DNA from: Paraburkholderia caffeinilytica
GTDB taxonomy: Bacteria; Pseudomonadota; Gammaproteobacteria; Burkholderiales; Burkholderiaceae
Direction of reading: 5' to 3'
NCBI RefSeq assembly: GCF_003368325.1
Contig: NZ_CP031466.1
Coordinates: 1,984,001-2,048,000 of the forward strand
Length of the DNA stretch: 64,000 bases
Shown: piece after piece, positions 37,412-44,934 of the stretch
Position numbering within the stretch: position 1 is the stretch's first letter
Layout: each line of letters begins with the position of its first letter
Notes under the pieces: generated by a model
Told to the model about the DNA's origin: nothing
Database searches by the model: none
The model's input: the letters and a program-made list of their open reading frames with translations, nothing else
Made by a program: the position numbers and the translations under genes

Positions 37412-39796
37412 ATGAAAGCGTGGAAACTCCGTAGCAGATTGACGGGCACACTTGCCCGCCTGATTGTCGCGTCTGGCCTGCTGACCTCTGTTGCCTACAC
37501 AAATGCGGCGACAGAAGACCAATGCATGCGCCTTTTTTTGAAGTCCTCAGGGATTCCTGGCACCCCAAGTTGCGCAATGGATGTCGCGGGCACTATGCCC
37601 CCGACCGACGGGCCAGACGATCCCTACAATCCAATAAATTACTATAACTGCGGACACTACATACCGGACTACTGTGCTGGTGCGACAGGCGGTGCTCCGC
37701 CAGACGCTACCTGTCCGATAAGTGACCCTGTATTCGCCGCTAGCGGTATTGTCACCACAACAGAGAATGACTTTGTCAGCGGCGATGAGGTCCCCATCAC
37801 ATTCGCGCGCACCTACCGATCTACGCCCTACCCATTAAACACGAATGCTGTCGGCGCAAACTGGATTCATAACTGGCAGCGAAAACTGGGCATCGTTGGC
37901 ATTGGAGCCAGTGCCCAAAAGATCAATGCATACCGCGCAAACGGGGAGCCGATAACCTTCACAGTGGCGAACGGCGCGTGGCGAACGCCGACCTTTAGCG
38001 GCTTGACACTTGCCTGGAATGGCACGGGATGGTCGCTCACCGACCTTGTGACGGAGGCAGTGGAAACCTATTCTGCGCAAGGTGTTCTGCTATCAGAGAC
38101 AACCAAGACCGGGTTCGTCAGGACGCTATCCTACGATGGATCGGGGCGGCTTTCCGCGATCACTCAACACGGTCCTGGAACCAATGCTGTCTACGACCTG
38201 ACCATTCGGTTCGAATATGACCAGAACGGTCGCCTCGCACGACTGACAGATCCTGCCGGCGGCATAACACAATATAGGTACGGTCTTTGGGGCAATCTCA
38301 TTTCCGTCATCTGGCCGGACGGAAACGTGCGCCAATACGTGTATACCGATGCTCAATCTCGGCGCGCGCTGACTGGAATCATTGATGAGACTGGGTCGCG
38401 CATCGCAACGTGGACATACGACGCACAAGGCAGAGCAACTACCGTTAGCCATCCCGATACATCAAGGAACGTACAGTTTGCCTATGGACCGGCGGCGACC
38501 ACTGTCGCGGATAGCAATGGTTCAAGGACACTTTCTTTCTCGACCACAGATGGCGCGGTTCGCCCAACTGGCAGCAGCGGTTCAACGTCAAGCGGATTGA
38601 CGTGGGATACGTCGGGCAATCTTCTGGCGACGACTACACCGGCACGCAATGCCGTCTACACATACGACGACACCGGCCGCCCGGTGAAAGCGAGTGTGCG
38701 GACTTCCTCCAGCGTCTCTGTCACTTCGGTGATGTATGCAGATGCGACGAGCCTCCATCCTGCGTCCGTCGCCATGCCGGGCAAGTTAATGTCATTCGTT
38801 TACGACGGCAATGGCAACGTCACGGGCTATAGCGAACGTGTCACGAACGATCTGACGGGTGAGGCAGGTTTCAATGCCACATGGAACGGACAGCAACAAC
38901 GGACTATCGGTGCTCGATATGACCGGTTCAACCGTCTGGCCGAGGCGATCATCTACGCAAACAACGCTAAGGTTGCGGACTGGGTCTACTTCTACGACTT
39001 CACCGGCAATCTCAACAGCGCACAAAACCTTGTCTCGGGTTGGCTCTTTACCAATCAGGATCGCGATGCGGCCCACCGCGTCACCTGGCAAACCGGCAAC
39101 TATCGCGAAGCTCGAATCGCATACGACTTCAGAGGGCGAGTCACCCGTTTTACATACGATGAACAGCCAATAGTCGAAACAGGCCGGGTTCGTCGTCTAC
39201 TGACCGTAGATTACGGTTACTCGCCCGATGGTCGCGTGGTATCCCGTAACGGTACGGTCGCAACCAGTGGAGGGGCTGCGGTCGGCATCAGCAGTGACGA
39301 CACCGACAAATGGCTCGATAACTACCAGGCAGGTCTTGATCCCGTAGGCCCCCCGGCCTCCCGTCCTGGCTGGTTGCGGTCGATCACGTCAGACGCATCA
39401 CCTGTCATCAGCCCGGTGTGCGTGGATTGCGGGTTCATTCAAGCTCGTCTTGCATGGCCACTGTTCCTTCACGACCTTTACTTCAGCGCGCAGACGGGCA
39501 AACCTATCGAGGACGATCCCGTTGAAATCCAGATCGCGGCGCAGAACCAGTTGCCGTTTCCGGTGCTGGCTCCCAACCTTTCAAAACGGACGATGCTCTA
39601 TGCGAAGATGTTCGCAAGCGATGCAAACGATTCTTCGGGGTTCGTCAAATGCAAGGACTCCGGAGATTGCGCACGGGTGAGAACCATGTGTCGTGAGAAA
39701 TGCGATGCTGTACTGCCAACAAGTGCGAACGTCGGATTCAAGTACTGGAATTGTGTGAACGATTGCGCAGAACTGCACGGGTGCCCCCGGATTTAA
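37412..39796 (+). CDS. Secreted RHS/YD-repeat protein with cysteine-rich C-terminus
   Basis: A 794-residue exported protein. The ATG at 37412 follows AAAGGAG and gives a signal peptide (MKAWKLRSRLTGTLARLIVASGLLTSVAYTNAA). Residues about 105-140 match the DUF6531 module preceding RHS repeats (VTTTENDFVSGDEVPITFARTYRSTP). From about 200 to 620 there are YD/RHS repeats, for example FEYDQNGRLARLTDPAGGITQYRYGLWGNLISVIWPDGN, WTYDAQGRATTVSHPD and FVYDGNGNVTGYSERV. The usual RHS core (YDPxxGRFxxxDPIG...N) is absent; after residue about 630 the chain has no match and ends CKDSGDCARVRTMCREKCDAVL...WNCVNDCAELHGC. GC is visibly lower than in neighbours, suggesting transfer. It may be a polymorphic toxin or a cell-surface protein. 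Confidence 0.85.
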   Translation: MKAWKLRSRLTGTLARLIVASGLLTSVAYTNAATEDQCMRLFLKSSGIPGTPSCAMDVAGTMPPTDGPDDPYNPINYYNCGHYIPDYCAGATGGAPPDATCPISDPVFAASGIVTTTENDFVSGDEVPITFARTYRSTPYPLNTNAVGANWIHNWQRKLGIVGIGASAQKINAYRANGEPITFTVANGAWRTPTFSGLTLAWNGTGWSLTDLVTEAVETYSAQGVLLSETTKTGFVRTLSYDGSGRLSAITQHGPGTNAVYDLTIRFEYDQNGRLARLTDPAGGITQYRYGLWGNLISVIWPDGNVRQYVYTDAQSRRALTGIIDETGSRIATWTYDAQGRATTVSHPDTSRNVQFAYGPAATTVADSNGSRTLSFSTTDGAVRPTGSSGSTSSGLTWDTSGNLLATTTPARNAVYTYDDTGRPVKASVRTSSSVSVTSVMYADATSLHPASVAMPGKLMSFVYDGNGNVTGYSERVTNDLTGEAGFNATWNGQQQRTIGARYDRFNRLAEAIIYANNAKVADWVYFYDFTGNLNSAQNLVSGWLFTNQDRDAAHRVTWQTGNYREARIAYDFRGRVTRFTYDEQPIVETGRVRRLLTVDYGYSPDGRVVSRNGTVATSGGAAVGISSDDTDKWLDNYQAGLDPVGPPASRPGWLRSITSDASPVISPVCVDCGFIQARLAWPLFLHDLYFSAQTGKPIEDDPVEIQIAAQNQLPFPVLAPNLSKRTMLYAKMFASDANDSSGFVKCKDSGDCARVRTMCREKCDAVLPTSANVGFKYWNCVNDCAELHGCPRI

Positions 39797-39828
39797 CACT
39801 AGCTACAAACCCCATGGAGTCGAACAAA

Positions 39829-40068
39829 ATGATCGAAAATAAGGAAACGGCCACGGAAGTGATTGCGCGACTATACGATGCAAGCAAGTCCGTCAATGAT
39901 GCAATCAGGATCGTGCAAGTGAACTGCTCACCAGAGGTTTTCTCTACTTTCCGGCGCGGAATGGCAGACGTAATCTACGAACTCTTTGAGAAGGCAATCG
40001 TTCCAATTTGCAGACAACACCCGGACTTGATACCCGAAGGGGAAACTCTCGACGGGATCAAACGCTAG
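39829..40068 (+). CDS. Small acidic protein after RHS gene, candidate immunity protein
   Basis: A 79-residue soluble protein, predicted all-helical: MIENKETATEVIARLYDASKSVNDAIRIVQVNCSPEVFSTFRRGMADVIYELFEKAIVPICRQHPDLIPEG. The ATG at 39829 has GGAG eight bases upstream; one at 39814 is an alternative. It starts 32 bases after the RHS stop and shares its lower GC. Short acidic proteins in this position are often immunity proteins of RHS/CDI toxins, which is the only functional hint. No signal peptide is present, as expected for a cytoplasmic antitoxin. I recognise no family. Confidence 0.7.
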   Translation: MIENKETATEVIARLYDASKSVNDAIRIVQVNCSPEVFSTFRRGMADVIYELFEKAIVPICRQHPDLIPEGETLDGIKR

Positions 40069-40122
40069 TTGAGTCAGCGATGTTTATGAAAAACGCGGAA
40101 TAGTCGCAAAATTGAAATGAGA

Positions 40123-40146
40123 AAGGCGCGGAGCCTCTCGCGCCTT
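40123..40146. terminator. Terminator-like hairpin between convergent genes
   Basis: AAGGCGCG (40123-40130) and CGCGCCTT (40139-40146) form an eight-base stem with an eight-base loop. It lies between the small RHS-linked gene (end 40068) and the end of the GGDEF-EAL gene (40247). The flanking A-run on the left and CCTT on the right are short, so strength is uncertain. Confidence 0.45.
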
Positions 40147-40246
40147 CCTTGCCGCAGCGTGGCGGCCGCAATGCTGCGCGCAGAAGACACCATTCGTGGT
40201 CGTGCCGCTGAGATCGCCGGTCGCGCATCTGCCGAAGTCGCCCCAA

Positions 40247-42580
40247 TCACTCTCCCGCCGGCCAAGGCAACCCCACCACCGACCAATCCAGCTCCACCCC
40301 AACAACCGACCGCTCATCAGCAAACTGCAAAGCCAAAGTAACCGCAATACAAGGCCGCCCGCTAGCCAAAGAAAGATAAGGATTACTAGCCACAACCACC
40401 CCAGGCAACAAAACCGCATTGCGAAAATAAGGCCGATGATCCCACCGCGCATCCCGCGGATTCGCCACCGGCTGCAGCGAAGCCCCATCGCTACTCCACG
40501 CCGGCCCCCGCAACTCATGTCCGATCTGCCGCCCCGAATCGTCGAGAATAAAGCAGCTGATACAGCGATCGAACGTAGCCAGAAAAGCAAACGCCTCTCC
40601 CATCGGAACACCCGCCAGCAACGCATCGGCGGCAAGCCTCAAAGCAGCCCGATAAGGCTCGACTTCCGACTCGAACAACGCATACTGATGTGCCCTTCCC
40701 TGGGCAATCACATCGAAAGCATCGTCGATCCGCCGATGCACCGACTCCGGCGGCGCAATCTCGGCCGCCGGCCGCCCGAGCAAAAAGCCCTGCGCGAAGT
40801 CCACATTGGACTCGACAGCAAGAATCAACTCTTCGGTGGTCTCCACGCCCTCCACGACAACCAGCATCCCAGCCTGATGCAGCAACGAAACGAGCTTCGG
40901 CAAGATCGGCTGCTCAGTGCCGTGACCGGTCGCGCGAATCAGTTCGCCGTCGAGCTTCACGAGATCCGGGCGAATCCGCAGCAACCGGTCGAGATTCGAT
41001 TGACCCGCACCGAAATCGTCGACGGCGATCAGGAAGCCATGCTCGCGGTACAAAGCCGCCGCCCGCGACATGTCGTCGACGCTGCCGCCATGCGATTCGA
41101 GAATCTCGAGAATCACGCGCTCAGGCTCGAGTCCGACCGCCCGCACGACCATGGCGAGCTGATCCGCATAACCCTCGGCGACAAACGTAGCAGGCAGAAT
41201 GTTGAGGAACAGCCACGCGTCACCGGGCAGCACCTTGCGCGCATTGGCCAGATGCACGGCGTGGCTCGCGCGATCGAGCACGCCTTCATCGCTGGACGGC
41301 TTCGGCGCGAACAGCACCACGGGCGGCACCAGCGTGCCGTCGTCCTGCTCGCCTCGCAGCAAGGCCTCGAATCCCACCTGCTTCTGATGCGACAAACTGT
41401 AGAGCGGCTGGAAGTGCGAGGTCAGGTAATAGTCCTCCCATCGATGCCGCGGCGCCACCGCACCGTCCTCCGCGAACACATCGCCGGAAAGCAGCTGCAG
41501 CGGCTCGATCGGCAGCGCGCGTTCGGCGCACACGCGGTTTCTGCCTGAGTGCTTGGCGCGCAGCAGGGCTTCGTCGGCGCGATCGAGCAGCACCATGATG
41601 CTTTCGCCGCTCCGATGCTCGGCCACACCGAAGCTCGCGGTCAGATGGCCGTCAGGGCGCTCGATCGCGGCAATCGCGACGCGCAGGCGCTCGGCCAGCG
41701 CCAGGGCGCCGGCCAGACCGTCGCGCAGCAGCACGGCGAACTCCTCGCCGCCGATCCGGCTCACGCTGTCGGCCGCGGAGGTCTCCTCCATCAGCACCTG
41801 GGCGACCTGGTACAACGCATGGTCGCCGACCGCGTGGCCAAAGCGGTCGTTCAGCGATTTGAAACTGTCGATGTCGAGGAAAATCGCGCTGACCCGCGCC
41901 TCGGGTGTCAGGGTTTCGAGGCGGCGCTCGCCCTGCTTCACGAACGCGCGGCGGTTTTGCAGGCCGGTCAGCGGATCGGTTGCGGCCAGCTGCGCCAGTT
42001 GGCTCTCGAGCAGAAAGTGGTTGCGCCGGAACCGGTAGAAGCCGAAGTGAAACACAACGGAAGTCGGTATGCCGATCGCCACGATCCACATCCACAGAAC
42101 GACGTCGACCTCGTGCGCGCGCGGCTCGCCGAACAGAAAGGCAAACGCCGCACCGTAGAAAAGCGCGCTGCCGATGAAGAAATGCAGCGGCGTGAGCCAC
42201 AGCGGCGCGGCGCAGACGGGGATCACCACCATGGCGGGCAGCACCCACAGCAGCGGCTGCTCGACACCGGAGACGTTCAGCGCGAGACCCACCACCAGCA
42301 CCACGGAGTACGCGATACCGATTGCACCGAAGCTCCAGGTCGAATCGGCGCGTGGAATCGCCATCACCAGCAGGGCAAGCACCAGCGCACAGGCGAGCCG
42401 GTAGGCGAGCGGGGCCGCCGGGCCGTCGACCATGTTGCGTGCCCCCACGAAACACAGGAACGCGACAACCGTAAACGCCATCGTCACCGTCGAAAGGGGA
42501 CGCTGGTGCTCCAGCGATCGTCGATGAAAACGATCGCGCAAACCGGGATCGGACAATTGCTTCGTTGGCGTGGAAAGCAT
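40247..42580 (-). CDS. Membrane GGDEF-EAL protein with C-terminal Cache-like domain
   Basis: A c-di-GMP turnover protein of about 777 residues. Residues about 20-190 hold five or six membrane helices (MASE-like). The GGDEF domain (about 200-365) has DPLTGLQNRRAF and an intact IGGEEFAVLL active site. The EAL domain (about 390-620) keeps VGFEALLRG, FLNILPATF, DDFGAGQSNLDRLL, KLDGEL, VEGVETTEEL and AQGFLLGRP, so phosphodiesterase activity is plausible. About 150 residues follow (GEAFAFLATFDRCISCFILDDSGRQIG, WDHRPYFRNAVL, VVASNPYLSLASGRPCIAV), resembling a PDC/Cache sensor fold. ATG 42580 is chosen; an upstream TTG at 42631 is possible. It is transcribed away from the bcs operon, downstream of a second cyclase. 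Confidence 0.9.
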   Translation of the reverse strand: MLSTPTKQLSDPGLRDRFHRRSLEHQRPLSTVTMAFTVVAFLCFVGARNMVDGPAAPLAYRLACALVLALLVMAIPRADSTWSFGAIGIAYSVVLVVGLALNVSGVEQPLLWVLPAMVVIPVCAAPLWLTPLHFFIGSALFYGAAFAFLFGEPRAHEVDVVLWMWIVAIGIPTSVVFHFGFYRFRRNHFLLESQLAQLAATDPLTGLQNRRAFVKQGERRLETLTPEARVSAIFLDIDSFKSLNDRFGHAVGDHALYQVAQVLMEETSAADSVSRIGGEEFAVLLRDGLAGALALAERLRVAIAAIERPDGHLTASFGVAEHRSGESIMVLLDRADEALLRAKHSGRNRVCAERALPIEPLQLLSGDVFAEDGAVAPRHRWEDYYLTSHFQPLYSLSHQKQVGFEALLRGEQDDGTLVPPVVLFAPKPSSDEGVLDRASHAVHLANARKVLPGDAWLFLNILPATFVAEGYADQLAMVVRAVGLEPERVILEILESHGGSVDDMSRAAALYREHGFLIAVDDFGAGQSNLDRLLRIRPDLVKLDGELIRATGHGTEQPILPKLVSLLHQAGMLVVVEGVETTEELILAVESNVDFAQGFLLGRPAAEIAPPESVHRRIDDAFDVIAQGRAHQYALFESEVEPYRAALRLAADALLAGVPMGEAFAFLATFDRCISCFILDDSGRQIGHELRGPAWSSDGASLQPVANPRDARWDHRPYFRNAVLLPGVVVASNPYLSLASGRPCIAVTLALQFADERSVVGVELDWSVVGLPWPAGE

Positions 42581-42690
42581 ATTGATAGATATCAGGCTGG
42601 CTCCGGTTACTCCACCGATGTATAACGGCAACCGTCTGACAAATATTTATGCTCTGTCCGCAAATAACGTGGCGCCCCGCCCCGTAAGCG

Positions 42691-43836
42691 CTACGCCGCC
42701 ATCACGCGGTCACGGCCCGAGGCCTTGGCGGCGTACAACGCGCTGTCGGCACGCGCCATCAACTGGGCGAGCGATTCATTGCGCCGATGCTGGTCCACGC
42801 CGACGCTGAAGGTGTACCTCAACTCGCACGGCAACTCGGCCGGCGCGGCCGCCGCGAGCCGGACCCGCAGACGATCCATCAGGCGCACCGCTTCGGCCGC
42901 GGTCGTCGCCGGGCACAGCACGCCGAACTCCTCGCCGCCCAGCCGCCCGAACACGTCGCCGACCCGCAGATTGCGGCTGATAAAGGCCGCGAAGTGGCTC
43001 AGCACCTGGTCGCCGGTAGCGTGACCGTAGCCGTCGTTGACCGCCTTGAACGAATCGATGTCGATGATCGCCATCGCCACCGGCGAGCGGCTGCTCAGCG
43101 ACGTCTTCAGCAACGCGTCGCCGATCGCGAGAAATGCCCGGCGCGACAACGCGCCCGTCAGGTCGTCCACATTGGCGAGCCGCTCGAGCCGCTCGGCGAG
43201 GCGATCGTGCGCCAGCATCACTACACCGATCGAAAGGCACGGTGGCGCGAGGATACCCAGTGCGAGAAAAGCGACATTGCTCGGCGTGACCTGCATCAAG
43301 CCGGACTGCAACAGCGTGCCGAAGCTGTACAGGACGCCGCGCGAGACATGCCCGACGCATAACAGCGCCGCCGCTACGGCGAGAAAGTAATAGCTGTAGC
43401 GTGGCCGGTTCGAAGGACGACCGCGCAGCATCGTCACGGCGAGCATGGCGTAGAGGCCCGCGTGAAACGCCGAACTCACCGCCACCCGCGCGTTGAAGTC
43501 CGGCGTGACGAAGGTCCAGTAGACAATGCCGATCAACACAAGAAGTGCGCCGGCGTAGGCAGCCCAAGGGCGCGTGCGGCGCCCCAGAAAGCGGTAGCAG
43601 CCTTCGACCACCAACAGCAGCGAAATGGCCAGCAGCTCGTTGGCCGCCACGAAACTCAGCCAGCGCGGCGCGTGCCCTTGCAATGCAAAGGCAAGCAGCG
43701 CCACGATCGCGACAGCATTGGCCGAGATCCAGTAGCCGACGCCGGGTATCGCCGCACGCCATAGCGAGCCGAGCACGGCGATCCCCATGGCGCCCGACAA
43801 AACCGTAACGGCGAGAACAGTGAGTGGATTGAGCAT
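42691..43836 (-). CDS. Membrane-bound diguanylate cyclase (GGDEF)
   Basis: A 381-residue protein with about six hydrophobic segments in residues 5-195 (LTVLAVTVLSGAMGIAVLGSLW, VAIVALLAFALQG, LLAISLLLVVEGCY, AAYAGALLVLIGIVYW and others). A GGDEF domain follows: DDLTGALSRRAFLAIGD, FKAVNDGYGHATGDQVL, and active-site FGRLGGEEFGVLCP. No clear RxxD inhibitory site is seen before GGEEF. It would synthesise c-di-GMP in response to a membrane-associated signal. ATG 43836 is preferred over a GTG at 43875, but neither has a strong ribosome site. It is divergent from the cellulose operon, whose BcsA binds c-di-GMP. Confidence 0.9.
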   Translation of the reverse strand: MLNPLTVLAVTVLSGAMGIAVLGSLWRAAIPGVGYWISANAVAIVALLAFALQGHAPRWLSFVAANELLAISLLLVVEGCYRFLGRRTRPWAAYAGALLVLIGIVYWTFVTPDFNARVAVSSAFHAGLYAMLAVTMLRGRPSNRPRYSYYFLAVAAALLCVGHVSRGVLYSFGTLLQSGLMQVTPSNVAFLALGILAPPCLSIGVVMLAHDRLAERLERLANVDDLTGALSRRAFLAIGDALLKTSLSSRSPVAMAIIDIDSFKAVNDGYGHATGDQVLSHFAAFISRNLRVGDVFGRLGGEEFGVLCPATTAAEAVRLMDRLRVRLAAAAPAELPCELRYTFSVGVDQHRRNESLAQLMARADSALYAAKASGRDRVMAA

Positions 43837-44432
43837 TGTTGTTTTGAGTCGAACGGCCTCGCCATAGCGCACCACGCCCCTGCGTGTGCCCGTGCGCGCT
43901 GACCTTCTGCGCCCCTTGCGTTGGCGCTCGCATGGCCAGGCGGCGCCAGTGCGTCAGTTTACTGGTCTGGACAGACGTTGGGGGCACAGTGACCCTGAAA
44001 GATTCGCGAGGCGCCCCCGGCGGCGGCAAATGCGCGGCGCATCCCGTGCAACCCGACTCAAACCGTTGCATTTAGCACGAAACCGAAAAGCTAAAACATC
44101 GGCGCAATCTACCGTTAATCAATCTATCGAAAACATCTTCGCGGCGGACCTCCACGGTGGCACAGCAAGCAAGCCATTTCAGGCAGGAAAAATTACATGG
44201 CGAATAAACTTCTGCGGCAATCGTTTGCGCTTATAAAGCAGACGAATGTAAAGTGGCTAAAAGTTAATGTCTTAAGTAGACTCCTCCGAAGTGTGGCGGA
44301 TAGAGCAGACAAACTCGGTAAAAGTAACCTAGGACGCGTGCAACGCGCGCCTTCCCGTAACACTTTCAATTGTTCGGCCGTCGGCGCCCGTTCTTGTACG
44401 CGGTCTGAGGCAACGGCTATTTCCCGGAAAAC
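43837..44432. other. Divergent control region between cyclase and cellulose operon
   Basis: Close to 600 bases with no supported gene. It must contain the promoters for the two leftward c-di-GMP genes and the rightward bcs operon. From about 44080 to 44330 the sequence is AT-richer than its surroundings. Open frames on both strands here show no motifs. No riboswitch or activator site could be identified by eye. Confidence 0.4.
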
Positions 44433-44888
44433 ATGGTCCCAATTCTCGATTACCTGCTGGAACGCCAAATCTCGCCACAATGGCGCGGCATGCTGACTGC
44501 GCTCGCGACAGAGTTCGAAGCGCAGATTGGTCCCGGCGAGCTTCGTCAACTGATGTACCGCGTCGGCTGCCGGTTTGCCGCGGCGCATCAACTGCCCGCC
44601 TGCGGGTCGACGGCCGAGCTCGCGCAGGCGTTGAATCTGCGCTGGCACGACATGGACTGGGGCTACGTCGAACTGTCCGACGAAGCGGAGTCTCTGCGCA
44701 TCGTTCATTACTGTGCGCCGCTGCAGGCATTCGGCAACGCGGCGCTCGCATGGACCCCGGCGTTTCTCGAAGGCGTCTATCAGACGTGGTTGAGCGCGTT
44801 GGGCGCACAGGGCCTCTCGGTGGCGCAAACGAGCGCATACGGCACGGACACCGCGATCGAGTTCCGGCTCGGGCGGCATCCTGTTTGA
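44433..44888 (+). CDS. bcsD: Cellulose synthase subunit D (BcsD)
   Basis: A 151-residue periplasmic-type accessory protein of type I cellulose operons. MVPILDYLLERQISPQWRGMLTALATEFEAQIGPGELRQLMYRVGCRFA and GSTAELAQALNLRWHDMDWGYVELSDEAESLRIVHYCAPLQAFG with the C-terminal YGTDTAIEFRLGRHP match the BcsD/AcsD family. AcsD octamers in Komagataeibacter guide nascent glucan chains and improve crystallisation of the fibril. It lacks a signal peptide, as do known BcsD proteins. It is the first gene of the operon, with CCCGGAAAAC before the ATG. Confidence 0.9.
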   Translation: MVPILDYLLERQISPQWRGMLTALATEFEAQIGPGELRQLMYRVGCRFAAAHQLPACGSTAELAQALNLRWHDMDWGYVELSDEAESLRIVHYCAPLQAFGNAALAWTPAFLEGVYQTWLSALGAQGLSVAQTSAYGTDTAIEFRLGRHPV

Positions 44889-44934
44889 GCGGACCGGTCA
44901 GGGCAAGGCAAGTCATTAAAAAGTCGGCGGCACT

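Noticed and set aside
43837..44432. c-di-GMP riboswitch upstream of the cellulose operon
   Set aside because: I looked for a GEMM-type conserved core and found no convincing match by eye. A covariance-model search would settle it.
44193..44879. 228-codon minus-strand frame opposite bcsD
   Set aside because: It is antisense to bcsD, which fits its family over its full length and heads a coherent operon.
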